Shown in pieces: positions 1-6,651 of a stretch of 16,968 nucleotides of DNA. The translations under genes and the position numbers were made by a program. The notes under the pieces are model-generated. The model ran no database searches. It was given only the letters and a program-made list of their open reading frames with translations, and was not told the origin of the DNA. Each line of letters opens with the position of its first letter. Positions within the stretch are counted from its first letter, which is position 1. Origin of the DNA: Fibrobacter sp. UBA4373 (GTDB lineage Bacteria > Fibrobacterota > Fibrobacteria > Fibrobacterales > Fibrobacteraceae); assembly GCA_002390045.1 (NCBI GenBank), contig DGSB01000031.1, positions 1 through 16,968 on the forward strand. Direction: 5' to 3'.

Positions 1-88
1 AAGCCGGGATAGCATAGCCACCCTTGACGGCCTTAGCAAACATTTCCTTGGTGTTGACCAAGCCGAGTTCCTTGTAAGAAACTGCCAT
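1..88 (-). CDS. class II fructose-bisphosphate aldolase, N-terminal fragment
   Basis: Only the first 29 codons lie in the window; the rest runs off the left edge. The reading is MAVSYKELGLVNTKEMFAKA followed by VKGGYAIPA. The lysine-rich helix followed by a GYAIPAFN-type strand is typical of the start of class II (zinc-dependent) ketose-bisphosphate aldolases, which cleave fructose-1,6-bisphosphate in glycolysis in the cytoplasm. The ATG at 88-86 is preceded by AGAGGT at 101-96 with a 7-nt spacer, which fixes the start. The gene diverges from clpB across a 296-bp intergenic region. The metal ligands and active site are outside the window, so the assignment rests on the N-terminal sequence alone. 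Another aldolase-fold sugar-phosphate lyase is the main alternative. Confidence 0.8.
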   Translation of the reverse strand, partial: MAVSYKELGLVNTKEMFAKAVKGGYAIPA

Positions 89-230
89 TTGTGTTACCTC
101 TGTATTTTGTGGCGTTTTGACACGCCGATTGTTGATTAGACATGGCTAATGTAGAAAAAATACTCCCTATCAAGCGATTTTTTTGAACAAAAAAGCCAAG
201 ATTTTTGCCATCAGACGCCTTTTCAATACA

Positions 231-249
231 AAACGGAAATCTACCGTTT
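231..249. promoter_or_regulatory. inverted repeat, upstream copy (candidate activator site)
   Basis: AAACGG at 231-236 and CCGTTT at 244-249 form perfect 6-bp arms around a 7-nt spacer. The core at 234-246 reads CGGAAATCTACCG and matches the second inverted repeat at 358-370 (CGGGAATATACCG) at 11 of 13 positions. It lies about 90-110 nt upstream of the start point predicted from the sigma-54 element, the usual range for enhancer-binding-protein sites. That it binds a protein is inference; the repeat and the similarity are directly visible. Confidence 0.5.
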
Positions 250-312
250 CAAAATTAAACAGTTTAAGAAAAAAGTGCGAATTTTGGAGAATTTTGGGCA
301 TTTTCTGGATGA

Positions 313-327
313 TGGCACGCATTTTGC
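313..327 (+). promoter_or_regulatory. sigma-54 (RpoN) promoter of clpB
   Basis: The sequence is TGGCACG, four bases, then TTGC. The -24 GG (314-315) and -12 GC (326-327) are separated by exactly 10 nt, as sigma-54 promoters require, and all eleven core consensus bases match. The flanking bases are less ideal: A instead of a pyrimidine before TGG, C after the ACG, and G after TTGC. Transcription should start near 338-340, giving a leader of about 46 nt before the clpB ATG. It points toward clpB in non-coding DNA, so a chance match is unlikely. An activator ATPase would be needed; none is in the window. Confidence 0.7.
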
Positions 328-354
328 GACTGGAGAAGCGGTAAAAGCATAGCC

Positions 355-373
355 TGCCGGGAATATACCGGCA
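355..373 (+). promoter_or_regulatory. inverted repeat / leader hairpin abutting the clpB SD
   Basis: TGCCGG (355-360) and CCGGCA (368-373) are perfect 6-bp arms around a 7-nt AT-rich loop. In the mRNA this would be a stable hairpin ending exactly where the SD AAGGAGGT (373-380) begins. Two further pairs (CC at 353-354 with GG at 375-376, bulging A374) could invade the SD. The core resembles the inverted repeat at 231-249, so it may instead be a DNA operator just downstream of the start site. Operator and RNA element are both possible. Confidence 0.45.
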
Positions 374-384
374 AGGAGGTTTAA

Positions 385-2934
385 ATGGCTGATTTTACAA
401 ATGATTCGGAAAAGGTTCTAGCCAAAGCGCAGGAACTGATGGACAAGAAGTCCCATTCCTATTTGGGAGTGGTCCATCTTGCCCACGGGCTTCTCGAAGC
501 TCCGGACGCCCGTTTGAAAAATCTGTACCGAGCCAAAAAGGCGAACATCAAGGAAATGCAGGCTAAGCTTGCACCGTTCCTCGATTCCGTTCCTAAACTG
601 ATGGATGTAAATCCGGACGCTGGACGCCCGGACGAAGATCTTTCCCGTGTGCTGAGGGCGGCTATCCAGGCCGGCCGTAAAACTTCGCAGGCGGCAAGCC
701 CAAGCGATATGCTCGTTGCCTTGATGCGTTTTGCCCAAGAACGCCGGGTGGCGAAAATCTTTGAAGATGCACTTGGCAGTGCGGAAGTCGTAGAAACATG
801 GCTTTCCGATCCGATGAGCGCGGCGGCGGTTGCCGAAGAAGAATCCCCGTTAAAACTTTACGGTAGGGAATTGGTCTCTTTGGCTGAAGAAGGGAAATTG
901 GATCCGGTGATCGGACGAGAAGAAGAAATCCGCCGAGTCATTTTGATCCTTTCGAGAAAGACGAAGAACAATCCGGTTCTCGTCGGGGAACCTGGCGTCG
1001 GTAAGACGGCGATTGTCGAAGGGCTCGCCATGCGAATCTTCAAGGGCGACGTTCCCGACGCATTAAAGGGAAAGAAGCTCTTTTCTCTCGATTTGTCCGC
1101 TTTGATGGCAGGCGCGAAGTACCGTGGAGATTTTGAAGAACGTTTAAAAAATGTGCTGACCGCTCTCGAAGAAGACGGCAATACGCTTCTCTTTATCGAT
1201 GAGCTTCACACGATTGTCGGTGCCGGCAAGACCGAAGGCAGCATGGACCTCGGCAATATGCTGAAGCCGAAACTCGCCAGAGGAGAACTGCATTGCATTG
1301 GAGCCACGACGACACAGGAATACCGCCGTTACATCGAAAAGGATGCTGCGCTTGAACGTCGATTCCAGCCGGTCACCGTTTTTGAACCGACCGAAGACGA
1401 AGCCATTTCCATTTTGCGTGGCGTCAAGGAAAGTTTTGAAAGTCATCACGGCGTGCGCATTCACGATAACGCTCTCGTCGCGGCTGTCAAGCTTTCGAGC
1501 CGTTACATTGCCGACCGATTCTTGCCCGATAAGGCCATTGACCTGATCGATGAAGCGGCCAGCATGGTCAAAACCCAGCTCGATACCGTTCCTGAAGATC
1601 TCGACAATTTGCAGCGCAAGGAATTGCAGTTGAAAATCGAAGAGAAAGCTTTGGCAAAGGAATCGGACGACAAGAGCAAAAAGCGTTTAGCGGAACTGCA
1701 AGACGAACTCAAAACGACTTCGGCTGCCGTTTCGATGATGCAGGCGAAGTGGCAAGAAAAGCGCGCCAAGTTCAACGAACTGAAGGATGCAAAGGAACGC
1801 CTGCACAAGGCGCATGAAGAAATGGAACAGGCGGAAGCCCGTTACGACTTGAACCGAGCCGCGGAACTCAAGTACAACACCATTCTGAAGCTCGAAAAGA
1901 ACGTCGCCGATCTTGAAGCTAAAGCTCAAAAAGAAGCCCGCAACGGGGAACTCACCGAAGAAGTCAACGAAGAAACGATTTCCCAGGTGGTCAGTCGTTG
2001 GACAGGCATTCCGGTAACGCGCTTGCGCGAAACCGAACGCGCCAAGCTTTTGCACTTGGACGAACGTTTGCACGAACGCGTCGTCGGTCAGGACGTTGCC
2101 GTATCTTCTGTTGCGGAAGCCATTCTGCGAAACCGTAGCGGTCTTTCGAGAGAAAACGCTCCGGTGGGAAGCTTCCTCTTCCTCGGCCCGACCGGTGTCG
2201 GAAAAACGGAACTCGCCAAGGCTTTGGCACAGGAACTTTTCGACAGTGAAAATGCGATTGTCCGTATCGACATGAGCGAATACATGGAAAAGCATTCTGT
2301 GTCCCGTCTGATCGGCGCTCCTCCAGGATATGTGGGCTACGAGGAAGGAGGTCAGCTGACGGAAGCGGTCCGTACCAAGCCGTATTCCGTGGTGCTTCTG
2401 GATGAAGTCGAAAAGGCACACCCGGATGTATTCAACGCCTTGCTCCAGGTTCTGGACGACGGACGTTTGACCGATGGCAAGGGCAGAACGGTGAATTTCA
2501 AGAATACGCTGATACTGATGACTTCCAACTTGGGCTCGGATCTGTTTGCGGGGAATCCGCAAAAAGATATCACGCTGGACGACGTGATGCCTCGATTGAA
2601 GGGATTCTTTAGGCCGGAATTCTTGAACCGTCTAGATGAAGTTCTTGTGTTCAAGAGCCTTTCGAAGGATCAGATTCTTTCGATCACGGGGCTTAAGTTC
2701 AAGGATCTCGCTAAGCGTGCGGCTCGTGAAGGTTACATCGTGAACGCTTCAGATGCGGCTTTGCAGGCGATCGCAGACAAGTCGTACAATCCGGAATTCG
2801 GTGCCCGTCCGATTCAGCGTTTCCTCGAACGCGAAGTCGAACGTAAGCTTTCCCATGCGATCATCGCTGGGGAAGTCAAGCCCGAAGTCCCTTGCACGAT
2901 TGACTTCCAGAACGGAGAATTTGTCGTCAAATAA
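385..2934 (+). CDS. clpB: ClpB-type AAA+ disaggregase
   Basis: This hexameric ATPase rescues aggregated proteins together with DnaK in the cytoplasm. The 849 residues match the usual ClpB size of about 850-860. Visible in order: a helical Clp N-domain (about 1-145, rather diverged); first ATPase module with Walker A GEPGVGKT at 201-208 and Walker B acids D272/E273; a long charged coiled-coil M-domain at about 403-520, which separates ClpB from ClpA and the shorter-M-domain ClpC; then the SRWTGIPV linker; second Walker A GPTGVGKT at 601-608 and Walker B D673/E674. The ATG at 385 follows a perfect AAGGAGGT. Upstream signals suggest sigma-54 control rather than sigma-32 or HrcA. A strong terminator follows at 2951-2995. 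Neighbours share no obvious function. Confidence 0.95.
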   Translation: MADFTNDSEKVLAKAQELMDKKSHSYLGVVHLAHGLLEAPDARLKNLYRAKKANIKEMQAKLAPFLDSVPKLMDVNPDAGRPDEDLSRVLRAAIQAGRKTSQAASPSDMLVALMRFAQERRVAKIFEDALGSAEVVETWLSDPMSAAAVAEEESPLKLYGRELVSLAEEGKLDPVIGREEEIRRVILILSRKTKNNPVLVGEPGVGKTAIVEGLAMRIFKGDVPDALKGKKLFSLDLSALMAGAKYRGDFEERLKNVLTALEEDGNTLLFIDELHTIVGAGKTEGSMDLGNMLKPKLARGELHCIGATTTQEYRRYIEKDAALERRFQPVTVFEPTEDEAISILRGVKESFESHHGVRIHDNALVAAVKLSSRYIADRFLPDKAIDLIDEAASMVKTQLDTVPEDLDNLQRKELQLKIEEKALAKESDDKSKKRLAELQDELKTTSAAVSMMQAKWQEKRAKFNELKDAKERLHKAHEEMEQAEARYDLNRAAELKYNTILKLEKNVADLEAKAQKEARNGELTEEVNEETISQVVSRWTGIPVTRLRETERAKLLHLDERLHERVVGQDVAVSSVAEAILRNRSGLSRENAPVGSFLFLGPTGVGKTELAKALAQELFDSENAIVRIDMSEYMEKHSVSRLIGAPPGYVGYEEGGQLTEAVRTKPYSVVLLDEVEKAHPDVFNALLQVLDDGRLTDGKGRTVNFKNTLILMTSNLGSDLFAGNPQKDITLDDVMPRLKGFFRPEFLNRLDEVLVFKSLSKDQILSITGLKFKDLAKRAAREGYIVNASDAALQAIADKSYNPEFGARPIQRFLEREVERKLSHAIIAGEVKPEVPCTIDFQNGEFVVK

Positions 2935-2950
2935 ATTCATCGTGAATTCC

Positions 2951-2995
2951 TAAAAACAAAAAGGTCGAACGTTTGTTTCGGCCTTTTTGTTTTTA
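2951..2995 (+). terminator. clpB terminator, long hairpin
   Basis: Arms at 2951-2969 and 2977-2995 pair over about 19 bp with one G-T wobble (A5-C-A5-GG on one side, CC-T5-G-T5 on the other) around a 7-nt loop CGTTTGT. The 3' arm supplies the T-tract. The A-rich 5' arm would serve equally as a T-tract for minus-strand transcription, so it could work in both directions. It ends only 9 nt before the SD of the following glycosyltransferase gene. Confidence 0.9.
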
Positions 2996-3019
2996 AATTA
3001 TTTTGAGGAAAAACTTCAA

Positions 3020-3979
3020 ATGGAAAAAATGGAATCCAACCTTCGAATTTGTGTTTTAATGGCGACCTTCAATGGGGCGTCGCATTTACGCGAACAGATG
3101 GATTCCATTTTAAATCAGGAGGGTCCTGAATTTTCCATTTATGTTTCGGATGACGGCTCTACGGATTCGACATTGCAAATTTTGCAGGAATTCGCAAATA
3201 AATTCCCGTCAAAAATTCATTTGTTCGTTTCGCAATCGAAGGCTCGCGGGGCTTGTGCCAATTTTCTGAGCCTTTTGCAAAAGGTAGATTCCGACCTTTA
3301 CCTTTTTGCCGACCAGGATGATATTTGGTCGCTTGATCATGTGCAGAGCCTTTATGATCGATATTTGCGCTTGAACGAATCCGAGAAAACGATGCCGGCT
3401 CTCATTTTTTCCGATATGAAAATTGTTCAGGCGGATGGAAGTCCTTTTGCCGATTCATTTTTGAAGGCGGAAAAATTGCCGAATGGCGTAGAACATCCTC
3501 ACTTTTATTTTGTTCAAAATAATGTATCGGGATGCGTCACGCTCTTCAATCAAGCATTAAAGAATTTGGTTTTGAAGAATTCGGATTTTTTGAAAAGAAA
3601 CCTTGAAAAAATTCCGATGCACGACTTTTTCTTAGCTACAACAGCGGCGACGTTTGGCAAGATTTACTTTGTAAACAAAACGCTTTCCGCTTACAGGATG
3701 CATGAAAGGAATACGCTTGGCGTTCAAAATGTCACGAGTTTAAAACACGTTCTTGACCGTTTGAATCGGCAATCCGCGGACATGGAACGCATTTTACGGT
3801 ATGCAGAATTTTTTGTCGAATATTTCAAGGAAAATCTCGGGAGAGGGGAGTTTCAAGTTCTGCAAGAATGGGTGAACATTCCATCTCGAAACAAATTTTT
3901 CCGGATCCATTTTATGTTAAAAAATGGATTTATGAAATATGGGCTTTTAAGAAAATGCGTTCAGCTTTGGAATGCGTGA
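3020..3979 (+). CDS. family 2 glycosyltransferase, rhamnosyltransferase-like
   Basis: The GT-A fold enzyme transfers a sugar from a nucleotide donor, probably onto a surface polysaccharide or lipid-linked glycan at the inner face of the membrane; the sugar is unknown. Residues 9-19 show the start strand with ATFNG, residues 44-49 are DDGSTD (nucleotide binding), and 98-103 are DQDDIW, the metal-binding motif typical of rhamnosyltransferase-like GT2 enzymes. HDFFLA (about 210) and YRMHERN near 230 are typical later motifs. Length is 319 residues. I chose ATG 3020, with GAGG at 3005-3008; the upstream TTG at 2987 would begin inside the clpB terminator. Sampled lines run about 30-47% GC, lower than clpB (about 55%), suggesting lower expression or a different origin. 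It converges with the barrel gene at 3984, leaving a 4-nt gap. Confidence 0.88.
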   Translation: MEKMESNLRICVLMATFNGASHLREQMDSILNQEGPEFSIYVSDDGSTDSTLQILQEFANKFPSKIHLFVSQSKARGACANFLSLLQKVDSDLYLFADQDDIWSLDHVQSLYDRYLRLNESEKTMPALIFSDMKIVQADGSPFADSFLKAEKLPNGVEHPHFYFVQNNVSGCVTLFNQALKNLVLKNSDFLKRNLEKIPMHDFFLATTAATFGKIYFVNKTLSAYRMHERNTLGVQNVTSLKHVLDRLNRQSADMERILRYAEFFVEYFKENLGRGEFQVLQEWVNIPSRNKFFRIHFMLKNGFMKYGLLRKCVQLWNA

Positions 3980-3983
3980 AAAC

Positions 3984-4694
3984 CTAAAATTCAACAATTC
4001 CGTAAACGCCAAGGCGCATCCGGTCATTATTCTTTTCCTGTAGAATTCCAATGGAAAGTTCTCCCATCATATGGAAGTAGGGGAGAATTCCAATTTGAAC
4101 TCGAGGCACGATATCCACCATAAAATCGTCCAGAATATCTCCGAAACTGCCGGAGGATTCGATTCCGATCATGGCGATGAGTGCTGGCGTAAACTTGAAC
4201 TGGGGAGTGACGCCTAGGGCAAATTCTGCAAGGCCTTTATCGCTCACGATTCGGTCAAAAAATCCTAGACGAGCTTCATAGAGAGTCGAAAATATTCGAG
4301 ACATCGGGTGAAGCGACGTGTAACTGAAGACTAGTCCTGCACCGCGTTTATTGCCGACTCCGATCAAAAAATCCGCCCCGACAGTCGAATATTCCAGCAC
4401 TCGGTATTTCGCACCGACATCCACGTAGGATTGAACGCTTTCAAAGTCGTCTTCGGAGTCAAACAAAAGCTTTGCGCCGATTTCCCAGTAATCGTTGATA
4501 GCAAGTTGGGCGTTTATCGGCAGGTAGCCGTCTTCTTCATAGTTTGTATAAAACCCAGCACCGATTGAAGTCCGGTCTCGAACCAAAAATTCCGGTCCGA
4601 AAGTATAACGCGCGTCCCAAATGCGATCCAACGCCGAAGCATATGCAACGAACAATAACGCAAAAAACAGGGAAGTCCGGAGTAAATTTTTCAC
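3984..4694 (-). CDS. outer-membrane beta-barrel protein, unknown function
   Basis: The 236-residue product begins with a signal peptide: KNLLR, a hydrophobic stretch, then AYASA followed by LDR, cleavage probably near residue 21. The rest alternates short amphipathic strands with turns, and the chain ends in VEF; a terminal aromatic is the usual signal for insertion by the BAM complex. This suggests a small barrel of perhaps 8-10 strands. I recognise no specific family. The start is GTG (complement 4694-4692); no in-frame ATG lies just upstream and I see no SD. It is 21 nt downstream of the lipoprotein gene on the same strand and is probably co-transcribed with it. A porin-like or structural role are both possible. 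Confidence 0.72.
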   Translation of the reverse strand: MKNLLRTSLFFALLFVAYASALDRIWDARYTFGPEFLVRDRTSIGAGFYTNYEEDGYLPINAQLAINDYWEIGAKLLFDSEDDFESVQSYVDVGAKYRVLEYSTVGADFLIGVGNKRGAGLVFSYTSLHPMSRIFSTLYEARLGFFDRIVSDKGLAEFALGVTPQFKFTPALIAMIGIESSGSFGDILDDFMVDIVPRVQIGILPYFHMMGELSIGILQEKNNDRMRLGVYGIVEF

Positions 4695-4715
4695 GAAAAT
4701 AAAGATATTAAAATT

Positions 4716-5375
4716 TTAGCGGAGTTTTGAAGACCATGCATCGATGATTGTCGAAAGAACTGCGTTCTTTGCCTTGTCGATGAATTCGGTTCGTTCTTCT
4801 GGTAAAACGGGCTTCTTTTCGCTCACGGCGAAATGGATTAATTCGCCGTTTGGCGCAAGCGAAAATTCAAAATTTCCGTCTACGCGGATCGTATCCGTTG
4901 CGAGAATCTTGAGCGCGTTCATGTCGATATTCAAATGGGTATGAAGTTCTGCTTCGGACGTCCCCGGCACGATGGCAAAAGCGGAATCTTTGAATTCAAT
5001 CGGCAATTTCGAGAGGGAATCAAACGAGACGGTTCCCTGTGCAGAGCGCAGCCAAAGCGTATCTTCGGACCCGTTCAAAATCCGAACGTGGATTCCAAAA
5101 TAAAGCGTTCCTAAGCTGTCGGGAACGTTTCCTTTGGCAATGTTCTGCACGAGCAGGATGGCTTTGGAATTGGGCAGCAGGGAATTCGATGGCTGATTTC
5201 CGAGGAATTTATCCAAATTCACTTGGACAGAATCATAACTTGCACCGACAACTTCCAGTTTGCATTTTTTTAAAATGCTTGCCGCTTGAACTTTACGAGT
5301 CGCTGCACAGTTCGAAAGAAATGCAGAACAGGCAGAAAGCAGAATCAAATGCAGGGCGAGTTTCTTTAACGTCAT
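4716..5375 (-). CDS. predicted lipoprotein, LEA14-like fold possible
   Basis: A 219-residue secreted protein. The N-terminus is MTLKKLALHLILLSAC, a canonical lipobox with Cys16; a second candidate, LSNC ending at Cys23, follows. Lipidation and membrane anchoring are therefore likely. The mature part is rich in beta strands: segments around residues 38-80 (LEVVGASYDSVQVNL... AILLVQNIAKGNVP) and 90-165 look like one beta-sandwich, reminiscent of LEA14/WHy domains, which is a weak family guess. No catalytic motif is seen. ATG is at 5375-5373 without an SD. The barrel gene follows after 21 nt, so the two products may act together at the outer membrane. A 14-bp palindrome lies about 75 nt upstream. 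Confidence 0.7.
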   Translation of the reverse strand: MTLKKLALHLILLSACSAFLSNCAATRKVQAASILKKCKLEVVGASYDSVQVNLDKFLGNQPSNSLLPNSKAILLVQNIAKGNVPDSLGTLYFGIHVRILNGSEDTLWLRSAQGTVSFDSLSKLPIEFKDSAFAIVPGTSEAELHTHLNIDMNALKILATDTIRVDGNFEFSLAPNGELIHFAVSEKKPVLPEERTEFIDKAKNAVLSTIIDAWSSKLR

Positions 5376-5448
5376 GGGTTAAAGATAGTTGAAATCGGGA
5401 CAAAGATTCATATATTAAAGAAAATCCACTCCCATTTCTATATGTCCG

Positions 5449-5462
5449 ATAATGTACATTAT
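5449..5462. promoter_or_regulatory. 14-bp perfect palindrome ATAATGTACATTAT
   Basis: The palindrome has no spacer and lies in the 140-bp space between the lipoprotein gene start and the terminator of the CobW-like gene. Its position, 74 nt upstream of the lipoprotein ATG, fits an operator near that gene's promoter. The ATAAT/ATTAT halves recall Fur-family boxes, but the GTAC centre is not a standard Fur, Zur or PerR spacing, so no regulator is assigned. TTTACA on the minus strand (5466-5461) overlaps it and could be a -35 element. Confidence 0.4.
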
Positions 5463-5477
5463 GTAAACTAATAAACC

Positions 5478-5512
5478 TAAAAAAGAACCTCGGAGTTTTT
5501 CCGAGGTCTTTT
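5478..5512 (-). terminator. terminator of the prfC-cobW operon
   Basis: ACCTCGGA (5487-5494) and TCCGAGGT (5500-5507) form a perfect 8-bp stem around a 5-nt loop. On the minus strand it is followed by TTCTTTTTT, so it terminates the transcript of the CobW-like gene a few bases after its stop codon. The 3' side on the plus strand is also T-rich, but no plus-strand gene ends here. Confidence 0.88.
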
Positions 5513-5516
5513 AAGG

Positions 5517-6635
5517 TTATTCGCCGAGACAGCTGTCGAGCTTATCGCAAATGGCTTTGCGGTCCATCTTTTGGCCGATGAAAACAAGACGAATTTCGCG
5601 GTCGCCGTATTTCTCGTCCCACATTTTCTGGACGTCCGGTTCTTCCTTCAGGGCGACTTCCTGCTCGCTCGGCTTCAGGGAAGCAATCCAGCGTCCAAGG
5701 CAACGGGCGCTCGCATCCTTGCCCGCCTGTTCAAAGATATAGGAATAAGTGCGGTCATCTTCAAACCACATGATGCCTTTCGCACGAATGATGCTGTTCG
5801 GATAGTTGTCGAGGAAAGCTTCGAGCTTTTCGCGGACAAACGGACGACGCGCCTTATAGACAAACGTGCCAATGCCGTATTCGAGAGCTTCGCCTTCTTC
5901 CTCTTCTTCCGGATTGTTGAGCTGTTGGATCCAAGCCGCAGACGAAGAAACCTTTTCAAAGTTAAAGAGGTTTGTGCCGAGAATTTCCTTGACGTCCACT
6001 TTGCCAAAGTTGGTTTCAATCATCTTGGCTTCTGGCTGAAGAGCGCGAACGACAGCCTTGACATGCTTCAATTCTTCTGCGGAAATGCTGTCGACTTTAT
6101 TCAGGACAATCGTGTTGCAGAATTCAATCTGCTGAACAAGAAGGCTTGCAAGGTCTTCTTCGTCCATTTCTTCTTCGAGAAGCTTTTCTCCCCCGCCGAA
6201 TTCTGTTGCAAGGCGCATAACGTCCACAACGGAAATGATTCCGTCCAGATGGCACGGAAGATTTTGTCCATCACGACCTTTGAGCTTGGAGCCCATGAGG
6301 GTGATCGTCTGGGCAATCGGGAGCGGTTCACAGATTCCGCTAGCTTCAATTAAGATGTAATCGAATTTACCCTGCTCAAGGATCTGGGCAATTTGTTCCA
6401 AGAGGTCCGTTTTAAGGGTGCAGCAAATGCAGCCGTTCGACAGCGGAACCACAGAATCTTTCTGTTGAATATTGCCACCCTTTTCAATCAAGGTTTGGTC
6501 AATGTTCACTTCGCCAATATCATTGACAATCACAGCTACACGGTAGCCCTGCTGGTTGCTCAAAACATGGTTCAAAAGTGTAGTCTTGCCAGCTCCGAGG
6601 TAACCGGCGAGGAGTGTGATAGGTACGGATTTCAT
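5517..6635 (-). CDS. CobW/COG0523 G3E-family GTPase, putative metallochaperone
   Basis: GTP-hydrolysing proteins of this family deliver or insert metal ions (zinc, cobalt, nickel) into client proteins in the cytoplasm. The 372 residues show P-loop GAGKTT at 14-19, the family's hallmark metal-binding motif C-I-C-C at 69-72 (after NG), E97/S99/G100 after the switch region, NKVD at 179-182 for guanine recognition, and a C-terminal CobW domain from about 250. An acidic run EEEEEGE precedes that domain; there is no histidine-rich loop. ATG 6635-6633 is preceded by AGGAG at 6649-6645. It is 16 nt downstream of the outer-membrane protein gene, last in the prfC run, with a terminator right after it. 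No cobalamin genes are nearby, so a cobalt role is not supported; zinc is a guess. Confidence 0.88.
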   Translation of the reverse strand: MKSVPITLLAGYLGAGKTTLLNHVLSNQQGYRVAVIVNDIGEVNIDQTLIEKGGNIQQKDSVVPLSNGCICCTLKTDLLEQIAQILEQGKFDYILIEASGICEPLPIAQTITLMGSKLKGRDGQNLPCHLDGIISVVDVMRLATEFGGGEKLLEEEMDEEDLASLLVQQIEFCNTIVLNKVDSISAEELKHVKAVVRALQPEAKMIETNFGKVDVKEILGTNLFNFEKVSSSAAWIQQLNNPEEEEEGEALEYGIGTFVYKARRPFVREKLEAFLDNYPNSIIRAKGIMWFEDDRTYSYIFEQAGKDASARCLGRWIASLKPSEQEVALKEEPDVQKMWDEKYGDREIRLVFIGQKMDRKAICDKLDSCLGE

Positions 6636-6651
6636 GTCTTTTGACTCCTGA

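Larger units (their letters stand above)
89..384. other. divergent intergenic region between aldolase gene and clpB
   Basis: No ORF worth calling is present. On the aldolase side there is an SD and a small perfect 5-bp inverted repeat (GGCGT at 111-115, ACGCC at 122-126, 6-nt loop) in the expected leader. I could not find a convincing sigma-70 -35/-10 pair for the aldolase gene, although the stretch 140-200 is strongly AT-rich. On the clpB side there are a sigma-54 element at 313-327, two related inverted repeats (231-249 and 355-373) and a perfect SD. I looked for a CIRCE (HrcA) element and a sigma-32-like promoter and saw neither. Confidence 0.7.

Noticed and set aside
89..384. CIRCE or sigma-32 heat-shock element before clpB
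   Set aside because: No TTAGCACTC/GAGTGCTAA inverted repeat and no sigma-32-like pair were found; only the sigma-54 element fits.
1687..2562. 291-codon open frame on the minus strand inside clpB
   Set aside because: It is entirely opposite the conserved ClpB ATPase modules; composition (many Phe, Arg, His) is typical of antisense shadows and there is no SD.
2987..3019. Extended start (TTG) for the glycosyltransferase
   Set aside because: It would begin within the 3' arm of the clpB terminator without an SD; the ATG at 3020 has GAGG upstream and gives the normal family N-terminus.
5571..6353. 260-codon open frame on the plus strand opposite the CobW-like gene
   Set aside because: Antisense shadow of a gene with intact GTPase motifs; no SD and no family resemblance.
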